From contig NZ_JANFDA010000007.1 in NCBI RefSeq assembly GCF_040493455.1, positions 1-64,000 on the forward strand: a stretch of 64,000 nt of DNA. The letters run 5' to 3'. The notes under the pieces are model-generated. The model saw only the letters and a list, made by a program, of their open reading frames with translations. It ran no database searches and was not told where the DNA came from. The translations under genes were made by a program, and so were the position numbers. Positions 17,177 through 25,519 of the stretch are shown here, piece by piece. The stretch's first letter is position 1; each line of letters begins with the position of its first letter. Origin of the DNA: Microcosmobacter sp040493455. GTDB taxonomy: Bacteria > Bacteroidota > Bacteroidia > Flavobacteriales > Flavobacteriaceae.

Positions 17177-18031
17177 ATGATTGTCGACCTCTATACGTAT
17201 TTCAAGAATCATCCTAGATACAATAAGGTTATAGGAGATGATTACCTTATTGTAGAATATAAGTGTCCTATCAATTCTGAAGAGTTTCAGTTGTGGTCAG
17301 AAACTAACATGATCACCTACGTGATTAGCGGTAGAAAAGATTGGTATTCTTATGACAAAACTTATTCTATTGAAGGAGGCGATGCTTTATTTATACGAAA
17401 AGGTGTGTATTCAACGAAGCAGTATTTTGAAGTTGAATACTGTGTGATGCTCTTTTTTATTTCAGATAGTTTCATTCGAAAATTTATTATTGAACACGAA
17501 TCAATGTTTGGTAATCATTCTACTGAACAAGAACATCCTCATATTTTTAAAATCAATACTACAGAATCCTTTCAATCCTTAGTGCTTTCGACCTTTAATT
17601 ATTTACAACAAGAAGATATTCCAAAGGAACTAGTAGAATTAAAATTTAAAGAATTACTCTTCAACATATTATTAGACAAGCACAATGGTGAGTTGGTTAG
17701 TTACTTAAAAACGCTTAATTCTAATTCTAAGTCTGAATTGGAATTTTTAATGCTCAAAAATTTTCAGCATGACCTCCAGATTGAAGATTTTGCCAAACTT
17801 TGTGGTAAAAGCTTATCTGGATTCAAGAGAGACTTCAAAACTTTATTTAATGACAGTCCTGCCAATTGGTTAAAGCACAAAAGGTTGGAATATTCGCTCT
17901 CCTTATTAAAGAATTCTCAACTCAATGTCAATGAAGTTGCCTATGAGAGTGGCTTCAAAAATCCTTCGCATTACAATAAATTATTCAAACAGAAGTACAA
18001 CAAAACACCTTTAGAGTACAGAAATTCTTAG
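17177..18031 (+). CDS. AraC-family transcriptional regulator (ExsA-type N-domain)
   Basis: A 284-residue regulator. Residues 1-130 form a cupin-like sensor domain of the ExsA-like type (ISGRKDWYSYDKTY, GGDALFIRKGVYS). The C-terminal 100 residues carry the AraC double helix-turn-helix (LCGKSLSGFKRDFKTLF, YESGFKNPSHYNKLFKQKY, TPLEYR). Directly downstream, a 21-bp direct repeat (18041-18082) precedes a secreted-protein gene and looks like an AraC-type binding site. Regulation of that gene by this protein is inferred. Confidence 0.88.
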   Translation: MIVDLYTYFKNHPRYNKVIGDDYLIVEYKCPINSEEFQLWSETNMITYVISGRKDWYSYDKTYSIEGGDALFIRKGVYSTKQYFEVEYCVMLFFISDSFIRKFIIEHESMFGNHSTEQEHPHIFKINTTESFQSLVLSTFNYLQQEDIPKELVELKFKELLFNILLDKHNGELVSYLKTLNSNSKSELEFLMLKNFQHDLQIEDFAKLCGKSLSGFKRDFKTLFNDSPANWLKHKRLEYSLSLLKNSQLNVNEVAYESGFKNPSHYNKLFKQKYNKTPLEYRNS

Positions 18032-18040
18032 AGATTTAAA

Positions 18041-18082
18041 GCTTTGGGCTTTTTAGAATATGTTTTGGGCTTTAGAGAAAAT
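18041..18082. promoter_or_regulatory. Two tandem 21-bp direct repeats, candidate AraC operator
   Basis: The 21-mers starting at 18041 and 18062 agree at 17 of 21 positions and share TTTGGGCTTT and AGAA. The second copy ends 20 bp before a weak -7-like box GAATTTTG (18103-18110), which lacks a -33 TTG. Tandem half-sites 21 bp apart touching the -33 region are the arrangement used by AraC-type activators. Confidence 0.5.
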
Positions 18083-18136
18083 CCTAAGTAGGCTTATTGG
18101 CTGAATTTTGCTTCATAATCTTTAAATACAATTATT

Positions 18137-18637
18137 ATGAAATCTTTTATTGCTTTATTCACATTGTTGTTCTTTAACATCACAATCGCTCAAGACTCTG
18201 TAGAATTAACTTCTTTTGATAGTCTAGACATTACTCTGACGGAAACAAATTCAGACTTTGAATATCCTTTCAAATCGCTTAACGACTCTAGAGTTGTAGA
18301 AAAACTTAGACACAAAGTAAATTCCATCAACATTAAGGATTTAAGTGTTTATAATGACAGTGAGCCGTCTTATTATAACATCTCTGTTGTTGAAGGTAGA
18401 AATAAAATCATTGCTAAATTTAATAGTGAAGGAGAGTTGCTAAGTACTAATGAAACTTATTTTGATATTCCTTTACCTCTAACAGTAAGACAAGAAGTAG
18501 CTCGAAAATTTCCTAATTGGGAAATCGTAAACACTAAACTTAAGTTCACTTTCGTGAAAAATAAAACTCCTAAGTCTGAGTATAGAGTTAGCGTGTCTTT
18601 GAATGGTGTCGATGCTTCTTTGGTAATCACACTTTAA
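18137..18637 (+). CDS. Small secreted protein, PepSY-like
   Basis: A 166-residue protein with a signal peptide ending near TIAQ (residue 18). The mature part has a C-terminal region (LPLTVRQEVARKFPNWEIVNTKLKFTF) that resembles the helix-strand unit of PepSY-like periplasmic proteins in flavobacteria. No lipobox is seen. It follows an AraC regulator and the 21-bp repeats at 18041-18082, which suggests regulated expression. Function unknown. Confidence 0.75.
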   Translation: MKSFIALFTLLFFNITIAQDSVELTSFDSLDITLTETNSDFEYPFKSLNDSRVVEKLRHKVNSINIKDLSVYNDSEPSYYNISVVEGRNKIIAKFNSEGELLSTNETYFDIPLPLTVRQEVARKFPNWEIVNTKLKFTFVKNKTPKSEYRVSVSLNGVDASLVITL

Positions 18638-18648
18638 AATTAGAGCAT

Positions 18649-18680
18649 AAAAAAACCAGGATGCTTATCCTGGTTTTTTT
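18649..18680. terminator. Bidirectional intrinsic terminator
   Basis: AAAACCAGGAT and ATCCTGGTTTT form a stem with a GCTT loop between the convergent genes ending at 18637 and 18699. Confidence 0.9.
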
Positions 18681-18698
18681 ATTGTATGATATTAATTG

Positions 18699-19679
18699 TT
18701 AATCTATATATCCCATTTCTCTCATCCAGTCGTTATTAAACATCTTACCTACGTAACGACTTCCGTGGTCATGGAATAACACAACCACTACATCATCTTT
18801 AGTGAAATGTTCTTTCAACTGTAAAAGACCTTTTATTGCTGCACCAGCACTATTTCCAAGAAACATACCTTCGTCCTTAGCAAGTTTTTGTGTATACACT
18901 GCCGCATCTTTGTCAGTAACCTTCATGAACCCATCTATAATACTGAAATCTACATTTTCAGGTAAGATATCTTCACCTATACCTTCGGTAACATATGGGT
19001 AAATCTCCTTTTCATCAAAGATTCCTGTCTCATGATATTTTTTGAAAACACTTCCGTAGGTGTCAATTCCCCAAACCTTAATATCTGGGTTCTGTTCCTT
19101 TAAATATTTACCAACTCCAGAAATTGTTCCGCCTGTACCAACACCAACGACAAAGTGAGTCACCTTACCATCTGTTTGCTTCCAAATTTCTGGCCCTGTG
19201 CTTTCGTAATGTGCTTTAGCATTACTTGGATTATCGTATTGGTTTACGTACCAAGAATTTGGAGTTTCTTCTCCCAATCGTTTTGATACTGAATAGTAAC
19301 TTCTTGGATCATCTGGTTCAACGTCTGTAGGACATACAATAACCTCAGCGCCTACAGCTCTTAGAATATCCATTTTCTCTTTAGACTGCTTGTCGCTAAT
19401 CACGAAGATACACTTATAACCTTTTACAATGGCTGCAAGTGCTAAGCCCATTCCTGTATTCCCCGAAGTTCCTTCGATAATTGTTCCTCCTGGCTTTAGC
19501 CTTCCGTCTGCTTCTGCATCTTCAATCATCTTGAGTGCCATTCTGTCCTTTACAGAGTTCCCAGGATTGAATGTTTCGTATTTAGCTAATACCAAACAAG
19601 GTAATTCTTCAGCAAGTTTATTGATTTTTACTAAAGGTGTATTACCAATGGTTTCGAGTATATTCTTTGCGTAATCCAT
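18699..19679 (-). CDS. PLP-dependent cysteine synthase / cystathionine beta-synthase-like enzyme
   Basis: A fold-type II PLP enzyme of 326 residues. The PLP lysine lies in NPGNSVKDR (about residue 41), the phosphate-cradle loop in EGTSGNTGMG and GVGTGGTISG. The text around DDPRSYYSV and NQYDNPSNAKAHYESTGPEI is closer to the catalytic domain of cystathionine beta-synthases than to CysK, but no CBS domain follows. It may make cysteine or cystathionine; the sequence does not decide. I use ATG at 19679 because a TACTTTTG promoter (19697-19704) lies inside the longer reading frame that would start at 19727. Confidence 0.88.
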   Translation of the reverse strand: MDYAKNILETIGNTPLVKINKLAEELPCLVLAKYETFNPGNSVKDRMALKMIEDAEADGRLKPGGTIIEGTSGNTGMGLALAAIVKGYKCIFVISDKQSKEKMDILRAVGAEVIVCPTDVEPDDPRSYYSVSKRLGEETPNSWYVNQYDNPSNAKAHYESTGPEIWKQTDGKVTHFVVGVGTGGTISGVGKYLKEQNPDIKVWGIDTYGSVFKKYHETGIFDEKEIYPYVTEGIGEDILPENVDFSIIDGFMKVTDKDAAVYTQKLAKDEGMFLGNSAGAAIKGLLQLKEHFTKDDVVVVLFHDHGSRYVGKMFNNDWMREMGYID

Positions 19680-19696
19680 AGTCTTATTTTGCGTTG

Positions 19697-19704
19697 CAAA
19701 AGTA
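19697..19704 (-). promoter_or_regulatory. -7 box TACTTTTG of the cysteine synthase-like gene
   Basis: TACTTTTG on the minus strand predicts a transcript start near 19690, just before ATG 19679, and so rules against an upstream start at 19727. Confidence 0.5.
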
Positions 19705-19782
19705 ATTAAATCTAAAAAAGAAAACACTCAAAATTCATAAAGAAAATTGAGTGTTTCAGTATTTGGGTCTCTAAGTTATAAT

Positions 19783-20829
19783 CTATCTGAAGCTGAATGC
19801 AATACCTGCTGTCGCTGTATTATATTCTTGTAGTGTATAATCTGCAAAAATTTTGAAGAATCCTATGTTCAGTCTCGCTCCTAAAGTCGCTCTTGCACCA
19901 CTAGCATCAAAGTCTAAATTGATTGGGTTTGTGATTGAATCACTAGCCGAACCAATAACGTTTCCGTTGCTGTCTTCCAAGTCATAGGTAAGGTTGTAAG
20001 TTCCTTTCATTTTAATGGTTGAGTTTCCACTGTTATATCCAAATCCACCATAAAGCGTTATGATTTTGAAATCTAAAGATGCTAATGCTTGAAGTGTCCA
20101 AGTATTCATTTTGAATTCTACTTCTCCATTAGTTACTGCAACATTGTCTAGAGCGTCTTCGTCTTCAATCTGGTATGTTACATTCATGGTTGTGAATGCA
20201 GCCAAAACTGAAATGTTTAAAGGTAATTTATCTAGTGGCCCTAAGTATTGCATGATATCATGTTGAAGCCCTAGTCCAACCAGGCCTGCATCTACATTAT
20301 CATCAAAACTAATTTTGGGCACAAATCGAAGTTTCACATCGGTTTTGAAAGGTAATCCCAATCCTGCTTGTACCATAGGTGTCGGCACTGCATTTATAGG
20401 TAGATCGTCTGTAATTCCTCCAGGCATTTCAAAGGTTGCCACGTTGAAGGTTCCGTCTCCATTTGGGATTCTTACTTCAACATCTGTTGCTGTATCTTGG
20501 TCACTCATCACAGTAGGCAGCTGGGTTTCTCCGTTTGGTAATGAGATAAAAGAGTAGTCACTTGGAACAAATGCGAATAGTTCATCTTTACTTGGAACAA
20601 ATGATGCATTTGCATTAATAGTAATATCAAAACCAAACTTCTTATGCGTCTTAGCGGTCGTATACCAACCACCATTCATGCTATACATTAATCCATTCAT
20701 TACTGGGTTAATGTAATTCTCAGTAAGTTTACTAGCATCGTCTGCCGCTAGAATAATAGTTTCGAGTTCTTGGCTAAAAGACTGTCTTCCAACGAGTCCC
20801 AAAAGCAAAATAAGGAGTAACTTCTTCAT
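19783..20829 (-). CDS. DUF6588 family secreted protein, probable outer-membrane beta-barrel
   Basis: A 348-residue protein with a signal peptide (cleavage near SFSQ, residue 19). After it comes the conserved opening of DUF6588 proteins: SKLTENYINPVMNGLMYSMNGGWY. The remainder alternates amphipathic strands with turns (FDITINANASF, DVKLRFVPKISF, ITLYGGFGYNSG) and ends in F-R, suggesting an outer-membrane barrel. No transport or enzymatic role is known to me. Next to its promoter region is a 16-bp perfect palindrome (20875-20890). Confidence 0.82.
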   Translation of the reverse strand: MKKLLLILLLGLVGRQSFSQELETIILAADDASKLTENYINPVMNGLMYSMNGGWYTTAKTHKKFGFDITINANASFVPSKDELFAFVPSDYSFISLPNGETQLPTVMSDQDTATDVEVRIPNGDGTFNVATFEMPGGITDDLPINAVPTPMVQAGLGLPFKTDVKLRFVPKISFDDNVDAGLVGLGLQHDIMQYLGPLDKLPLNISVLAAFTTMNVTYQIEDEDALDNVAVTNGEVEFKMNTWTLQALASLDFKIITLYGGFGYNSGNSTIKMKGTYNLTYDLEDSNGNVIGSASDSITNPINLDFDASGARATLGARLNIGFFKIFADYTLQEYNTATAGIAFSFR

Positions 20830-20874
20830 AATTTTTGCAGGTTAATTTCGTTGTAAACATAGTAAAAAAATGAA

Positions 20875-20890
20875 TTAAAATGCATTTTAA
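20875..20890. promoter_or_regulatory. 16-bp perfect palindrome upstream of the DUF6588 gene
   Basis: TTAAAATGCATTTTAA is its own reverse complement and lies 46 bp upstream of the gene start. AT-rich palindromes arise easily in this base composition, so the operator reading is weak. Confidence 0.25.
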
Positions 20891-20946
20891 CGATAAAAAA
20901 TACACTTAATCGATATTAATATTAACACTATTGAAAGAAAATTCAT

Positions 20947-20976
20947 AAAAAAAGCACCCTCGAAAGGGTGCTTTTT
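20947..20976. terminator. gyrB terminator
   Basis: AAAAAAAGCACCCT and AGGGTGCTTTTTT form a strong stem with a CGAA tetraloop just past the gyrB stop. The U-run fits the minus transcript and would also work on the other strand. Confidence 0.92.
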
Positions 20977-20995
20977 TCAAATCAATTTATAATGT

Positions 20996-22933
20996 CTAAG
21001 CATCAATGTTTGCATAGATTGCATTCTTTTCAATGAATTCTCTACGTGGTGGAACCTCATCTCCCATAAGCATTGAGAAGATACGATCTGCTTCTCCTCC
21101 ATTATCAATATTTACTTGACGTAACGTTCTGAATTCTGGATTCATCGTTGTATCCCAAAGCTGCTCAGCATTCATCTCTCCAAGACCTTTGTAACGTTGT
21201 ATGCTTGCGCTTCCTCCCATACTTTCTACAATACCATCGCGTTCTTCATCGTTCCATGCATATTGTTTTTTAGAACCTTTCTTCACTAAGTATAATGGTG
21301 GCGTCGCTATATATACGTGGCCATTTTCTATAAGTTCCTTCATGTATCTAAAGAAGAATGTCAAAATCAATGTTGCAATGTGACTACCATCAATATCGGC
21401 ATCACACATAATCACAATCTTATGGTATCTTAATTTTGAAAGATTTAATGCCTTACTGTCTTCTTCTGTACCAATAGTAACACCAAGTGCTGTAAAAATG
21501 TTTTTGATCTCTTCATTTTCGAACACTTTGTGCTGCATGGCTTTTTCAACATTAAGGATTTTACCACGTAATGGTAAAATAGCTTGGAATGCTCTATCTC
21601 TACCTTGTTTTGCTGTACCACCTGCAGAATCTCCCTCTACTAAGAATACTTCACATTTAGCAGGATCTTGCTCTGAACAATCACTTAACTTTCCTGGCAA
21701 GCCTCCAATGCTCATCACTGTCTTACGCTGTACCATCTCACGTGCTTTTTGAGCAGCGTGACGTGCTTGAGCAGCTAAGATTACTTTTTGAACAATTGTC
21801 TTAGCATCGTCTGGGTGTTCTTCTAGGTAATCAGTTAGCATCTCAGACACAGCCTGACTTACTGAAGCTGATACTTCTCTGTTACCAAGTTTTGTTTTTG
21901 TTTGTCCTTCGAACTGAGGCTCTGCAACTTTTACAGATACAATAGCTGTTAATCCTTCGCGGAAATCATCTCCAGAAATATCGAACTTTAATTTGTCTAA
22001 CATTCCTGAGTTGTCAGCATATTTCTTTAATGTATGTGTTAATCCACGACGGAAACCAGATAAGTGTGTTCCTCCTTCGTGTGTATTAATGTTGTTTACA
22101 TAAGAATGTAGGTTTTCAGCATAAGAGGTATTATATACCATTGCCACTTCAACAGGAATTCCATTCTTTTCACCTTCAAAAGCAATAACGTCTTTCATTA
22201 ATGGTTCTCTGTTTCCATCCAAGAACTTCACGAATTCAGGTAATCCATTTTCAGAGTGGAATGTTTCACCTTCAAAAGAGCCGTCTTCTTTTTTATGTCG
22301 TTTATCAATTAAATGAACTGTAATCCCTTTGTTAAGATATGCTAGCTCTCGCATACGACTCGCTAAGGTATCGTAGTTATATTCTAGCGTTTGCGTAAAA
22401 ATCTGAGGATCTGGTTTAAAGGTTACAATTGTTCCTGTTTTATCAGAATCTCCTACAGTTTTTACAGGGTATTGTGTTTTTCCTCGCTCATATTCTTGCT
22501 CCCAAATTTTACCATCTCTATGTACTGTAGCTTTTAAGTGCTCTGATAATGCATTCACACAACTTACACCTACACCATGCAATCCACCAGATACTTTATA
22601 CGAATCTTTATCGAACTTACCTCCTGCTCCAATCTTGGTCATTACAACTTCAAGTGCAGATACGCCTTCCTTTTTGTGCATTCCAACAGGGATTCCACGA
22701 CCATCATCTTCAGTTGTTATGGAATTATCCTCATTAATCGTTACTGTAATATTATCACAGTGTCCTGCTAAGGCTTCATCTATAGAGTTATCGACAACTT
22801 CGTATACTAAATGGTGCAAACCACGAACACCTACATCTCCAATATACATGGAAGGACGCATACGTACGTGCTCCATTCCTTCTAGTGCTTGGATACTATC
22901 CGCGGAATACTGTTTTTTATTTTCTTCGCTCAT
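20996..22933 (-). CDS. gyrB: DNA gyrase subunit B
   Basis: ATPase subunit of DNA gyrase, introduces negative supercoils together with GyrA. The 645 residues show the GHKL ATPase (VDNSIDEALAG, DDGRGIP, GGLHGVG), the transducer domain (QTKTKLGN), the TOPRIM domain (EGDSAGG, DADVD-type DADIDGSH) and the C-terminal QRYKGLGEM. Its length is that of the short GyrB without the proteobacterial insertion. A promoter at 23007-23014 and a hairpin at 22968-22997 lie in the leader. gyrA is not in the window. Confidence 0.97.
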   Translation of the reverse strand: MSEENKKQYSADSIQALEGMEHVRMRPSMYIGDVGVRGLHHLVYEVVDNSIDEALAGHCDNITVTINEDNSITTEDDGRGIPVGMHKKEGVSALEVVMTKIGAGGKFDKDSYKVSGGLHGVGVSCVNALSEHLKATVHRDGKIWEQEYERGKTQYPVKTVGDSDKTGTIVTFKPDPQIFTQTLEYNYDTLASRMRELAYLNKGITVHLIDKRHKKEDGSFEGETFHSENGLPEFVKFLDGNREPLMKDVIAFEGEKNGIPVEVAMVYNTSYAENLHSYVNNINTHEGGTHLSGFRRGLTHTLKKYADNSGMLDKLKFDISGDDFREGLTAIVSVKVAEPQFEGQTKTKLGNREVSASVSQAVSEMLTDYLEEHPDDAKTIVQKVILAAQARHAAQKAREMVQRKTVMSIGGLPGKLSDCSEQDPAKCEVFLVEGDSAGGTAKQGRDRAFQAILPLRGKILNVEKAMQHKVFENEEIKNIFTALGVTIGTEEDSKALNLSKLRYHKIVIMCDADIDGSHIATLILTFFFRYMKELIENGHVYIATPPLYLVKKGSKKQYAWNDEERDGIVESMGGSASIQRYKGLGEMNAEQLWDTTMNPEFRTLRQVNIDNGGEADRIFSMLMGDEVPPRREFIEKNAIYANIDA

Positions 22934-22967
22934 CTATTTAGATTATTTTTTTAATTCTTGTTCTTAC

Positions 22968-22997
22968 AAAAAAAAGACGCTTAGAAGCATCCTTTTT
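22968..22997 (-). promoter_or_regulatory. 5'-terminal hairpin plus U-run in the gyrB leader
   Basis: On the minus transcript AAAAAGGATGC pairs with GCGTCTTTTTT (with G-U pairs) around the loop UUCUAA. It begins within a few bases of the predicted transcript start. It has terminator form and could also stop readthrough from the CPBP genes upstream. Confidence 0.45.
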
Positions 22998-23006
22998 AGT
23001 TATATA

Positions 23007-23014
23007 CAAAGATA
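23007..23014 (-). promoter_or_regulatory. gyrB promoter, -7 box TATCTTTG
   Basis: TATCTTTG on the minus strand fits TAnnTTTG and gives a 67-nt leader containing the hairpin at 22968-22997. Confidence 0.5.
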
Positions 23015-23038
23015 CGATTATAAAAACGCATTTTAAAG

Positions 23039-23184
23039 CGTTTTAAGCAATTTATCACATATTTATTAACAAAAATTAAAAAATAAAAAAACGGCTTAAA
23101 ACGTCTAAAAAGCACTTTAAAATGAATTTCAACTGTTTTTTTTATTTCAGGCTGAAACGAAAAAATCAAAGACAGCTTAAAACG
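23039..23184. repeat. Three copies of GCTTAAAACG upstream of gyrB
   Basis: GCTTAAAACG occurs at 23094-23103 and 23175-23184 and inverted at 23039-23048, all just upstream of the gyrB promoter; the last copy lies 2 bp past the CPBP gene stop. A related inverted pair CATTTTAAAG / CTTTAAAATG lies between them. Confidence 0.35.
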
Positions 23185-23186
23185 CT

Positions 23187-24011
23187 TTATTTGAACTTTC
23201 TAGTGATAGAATTTGAAATTTTATCCCACTTCCAAATTAAGAATGTGACAAATAAAAAGAACCCATTAAAAATGAAAATGAAGATGATGAATGGAGTCCA
23301 AGAATCAAATCTAGCTATGTTCTCGATATAAAAAATACTATCTCCTGAATTACTATTAATTATTAAATGTCTAGTCGCCCAGTTATTGCCCAAATGTAGT
23401 CCGATTGCAAGAAAAATGGTTTTAGATTTTAGCAAGGCTGTTGCAAACAATAGGTGGCCAACAGGAATTGATATCAAGAGTAAAATTAGCATTCCTTTAT
23501 TGTTCAGTACGTTTTCATCTAATACATGAATCAACGTAAACAAAATTGAAAAAATAATATTGGCTACTACTACATTTGAAATCTCAATAGTTTTCTTGAA
23601 TAGATAACCTCTAAATAATAGTTCTTCAGTAGCTACTTGAGGTAATATGTAGTAAAACGCCAAAAGAATAGTTGTTTGGTTTATAGATGTACTGACCTCA
23701 AATGTTTCTCCTAGGTATAAAGCTCTTAAGTACTTGGCACCAAAGAGAGCCAAAATTCCTATTAAAGTTCCCAGAGCAAATAAGGATATGTTTTTTAGAT
23801 TAAAATTTAGCCCAATAGCTTTTAATGATCTTTTTTCGGTTTTATAAAGTATCCATGTAATTACAGATAAAAGGATGCATGGTAAATATGGGAAGTACTG
23901 CTTTAAAACTCCTCTGTTTATCATACCACTTACGAACAGTACTATTGCAAACAAAACAATTGCCAAAACATATCTTGATGCTATTGGGTATTTTTTCAGC
24001 AAAATCCTCAT
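23187..24011 (-). CDS. CPBP family intramembrane metalloprotease
   Basis: A 274-residue membrane protein with about eight hydrophobic segments. The CPBP (Abi/CAAX-protease-like) motifs are visible: EELLFRG (motif 1, EExxxR), FTLIHVLDEN (motif 2 histidine) and LHLGNNW (HxxxN). These proteases act in the cytoplasmic membrane; roles include prenyl-protein processing and bacteriocin self-immunity. It is last of a three-gene run with another CPBP protein and an XRE-type membrane protein, separated by only 2 bp from its neighbour. Confidence 0.85.
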   Translation of the reverse strand: MRILLKKYPIASRYVLAIVLFAIVLFVSGMINRGVLKQYFPYLPCILLSVITWILYKTEKRSLKAIGLNFNLKNISLFALGTLIGILALFGAKYLRALYLGETFEVSTSINQTTILLAFYYILPQVATEELLFRGYLFKKTIEISNVVVANIIFSILFTLIHVLDENVLNNKGMLILLLISIPVGHLLFATALLKSKTIFLAIGLHLGNNWATRHLIINSNSGDSIFYIENIARFDSWTPFIIFIFIFNGFFLFVTFLIWKWDKISNSITRKFK

Positions 24012-24013
24012 GG

Positions 24014-24718
24014 TTAATCGTTTTCTGGCTGTAGATACAATCTCGTCTTAAGCAATAGTTTCACACAAACTAAAGTCACTACAGGAGGAAATAATCCTTT
24101 AAACATTGTGAGGTAGAAATCGTTCCACCCAATCAAATCAACTTTTGACATCTGACTCATTATGAGTTCTCCATAAGGCTGCGCTTCAAAAAAACAGGAC
24201 ATGATTAAGTTGTATCCTAAATGGAATCCGAGAGGTAACATAATAGATTTTGTCTTATGAAAACTATATGCCCAGACATATCCTGTTAATCCGGTAATTA
24301 AGAAGACATATGCTAAAAGAATAATTCTTTCTCCAATAATTCCATAGGAGAACCAATGGTATGCTCCAAATACAATAGCAGATATAATAATGGCCTTTGT
24401 CGCTCCTATTCGTCTGATGAGGATATAGAGAATCGCTCCTCGAAATACTAAATCTTCCGTTAGTGCAGACCTCAGATGATATACAAAAGCATTAAAAACA
24501 GAAGTGTATTCAATAGCATTCAGCCTCCATTCTGCCTTTAAAATAATGGTTTCTATATAGATGTTAAGCAAGACAATGATGGTCATAATTAAAAATCCTA
24601 TTATGAACTGACTTACTCTACTAACATTAGGAATAATACCTAATACGTCTATATTTTTTTTCTCAATAAAATGCAATAGCAGCCAAGAGACTACCATTAT
24701 TACTAATAGTCCTAACAT
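24014..24718 (-). CDS. CPBP family intramembrane metalloprotease
   Basis: A 234-residue multi-pass membrane protein. Motif 1 is EDLVFRG rather than the usual EExxxR, motif 2 is GAYHWFSYG, and the last is FHLGYNL (HxxxN). The D for E change in motif 1 is a slight departure. It lies 24 bp after an XRE-type gene and 2 bp before a second CPBP gene, with which it shares only the motif pattern. Substrate unknown. Confidence 0.83.
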   Translation of the reverse strand: MLGLLVIMVVSWLLLHFIEKKNIDVLGIIPNVSRVSQFIIGFLIMTIIVLLNIYIETIILKAEWRLNAIEYTSVFNAFVYHLRSALTEDLVFRGAILYILIRRIGATKAIIISAIVFGAYHWFSYGIIGERIILLAYVFLITGLTGYVWAYSFHKTKSIMLPLGFHLGYNLIMSCFFEAQPYGELIMSQMSKVDLIGWNDFYLTMFKGLFPPVVTLVCVKLLLKTRLYLQPEND

Positions 24719-24742
24719 GTTTCTAAAAAAATTAAATGTGGT

Positions 24743-25309
24743 TTAAGCCCTAGGCTTTAAAAAAGGAATTGATAACGGATAACTACAAGTTTGCTTGCTT
24801 AATGCTGACGACAGATTTACAATACTCATTATTATCCCATATAGAAATACTGCTCCAGTAACAAAATAGTTGTATCCTGGAATTATGAAAAACAATAGTA
24901 AGGATACTATTATTAATAGATTTAATGTGCTATGAAAATTAACTACTGCTCTACCATGTGCATCATAGACTTTATTGTCTTCTGCTTTACTAATCCATAC
25001 AAACAACGGGATGAGCACATTTGCGAATGGAATAAACAACCCAAAAAAGGGTGAGCCATGTATCATTAGCATCCATTTGCGCTTTACGGTTTCTTCCTTA
25101 GGATCATTGAGTACAATTAGATCTTCTACTTCGATATCTAATCCTACGGCCAATAATTTTATGGTTTGTAGATGTGGTTTTACCTCACCCTTTTCAATAC
25201 GTTGAATTGTGCGTACACCAACAGTAGTTTTTTCTGAAAGTTCTTCTTGTGTATACCCTTTCAACTTTCGTTGATACACTAAATTTTCTTTAAGTGTTTG
25301 CTGTTTCAT
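24743..25309 (-). CDS. XRE-family DNA-binding membrane protein (HTH plus DUF4870-like)
   Basis: A 188-residue protein with a Cro/CI-type helix-turn-helix at residues 5-60 (YTQEELSEKTTVGVRTIQRIEKG) and three to four hydrophobic segments after residue 80, resembling the DUF4870 membrane domain. It would hold a DNA-binding domain on the inner face of the membrane. It heads a run with two CPBP proteases. A direct repeat CATTTTGT at its start codon and a TTGT-N4-ACAA dyad hint at autoregulation. Confidence 0.82.
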   Translation of the reverse strand: MKQQTLKENLVYQRKLKGYTQEELSEKTTVGVRTIQRIEKGEVKPHLQTIKLLAVGLDIEVEDLIVLNDPKEETVKRKWMLMIHGSPFFGLFIPFANVLIPLFVWISKAEDNKVYDAHGRAVVNFHSTLNLLIIVSLLLFFIIPGYNYFVTGAVFLYGIIMSIVNLSSALSKQTCSYPLSIPFLKPRA

Positions 25310-25329
25310 TTTGTAACATTTTGTTGGTA

Positions 25330-25337
25330 CAAATCTA
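25330..25337 (-). promoter_or_regulatory. -7 box TAGATTTG of the XRE/CPBP run
   Basis: TAGATTTG on the minus strand fits TAnnTTTG, 21 bp before the start. The downstream TTGT-TGGT-ACAA dyad (25321-25332) overlaps it, and two CATTTTGT repeats cover 25307-25324. Confidence 0.45.
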
Positions 25338-25461
25338 AAGGGTAATCGTGGTTTTTCTCACGCCATTTAAATGTCACCTATCTGTCATTTGCAGGTTTTG
25401 CAAGGGTTTCGAGATGATTTTCAACAAATATATCATTTTTGATTTGTAATTAGGCATAATA

Positions 25462-25487
25462 AAAAGACCAGCTGTTGCTGGTCTTTT
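25462..25487. terminator. asnB terminator
   Basis: AAAAGACCAG and CTGGTCTTTT form a stem with a CTGTTG loop, 33 bp past the asnB stop on the minus strand. Confidence 0.85.
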
Positions 25488-25519
25488 AAAGAACTAAAAA
25501 AATAAAAAAAACTACATAT

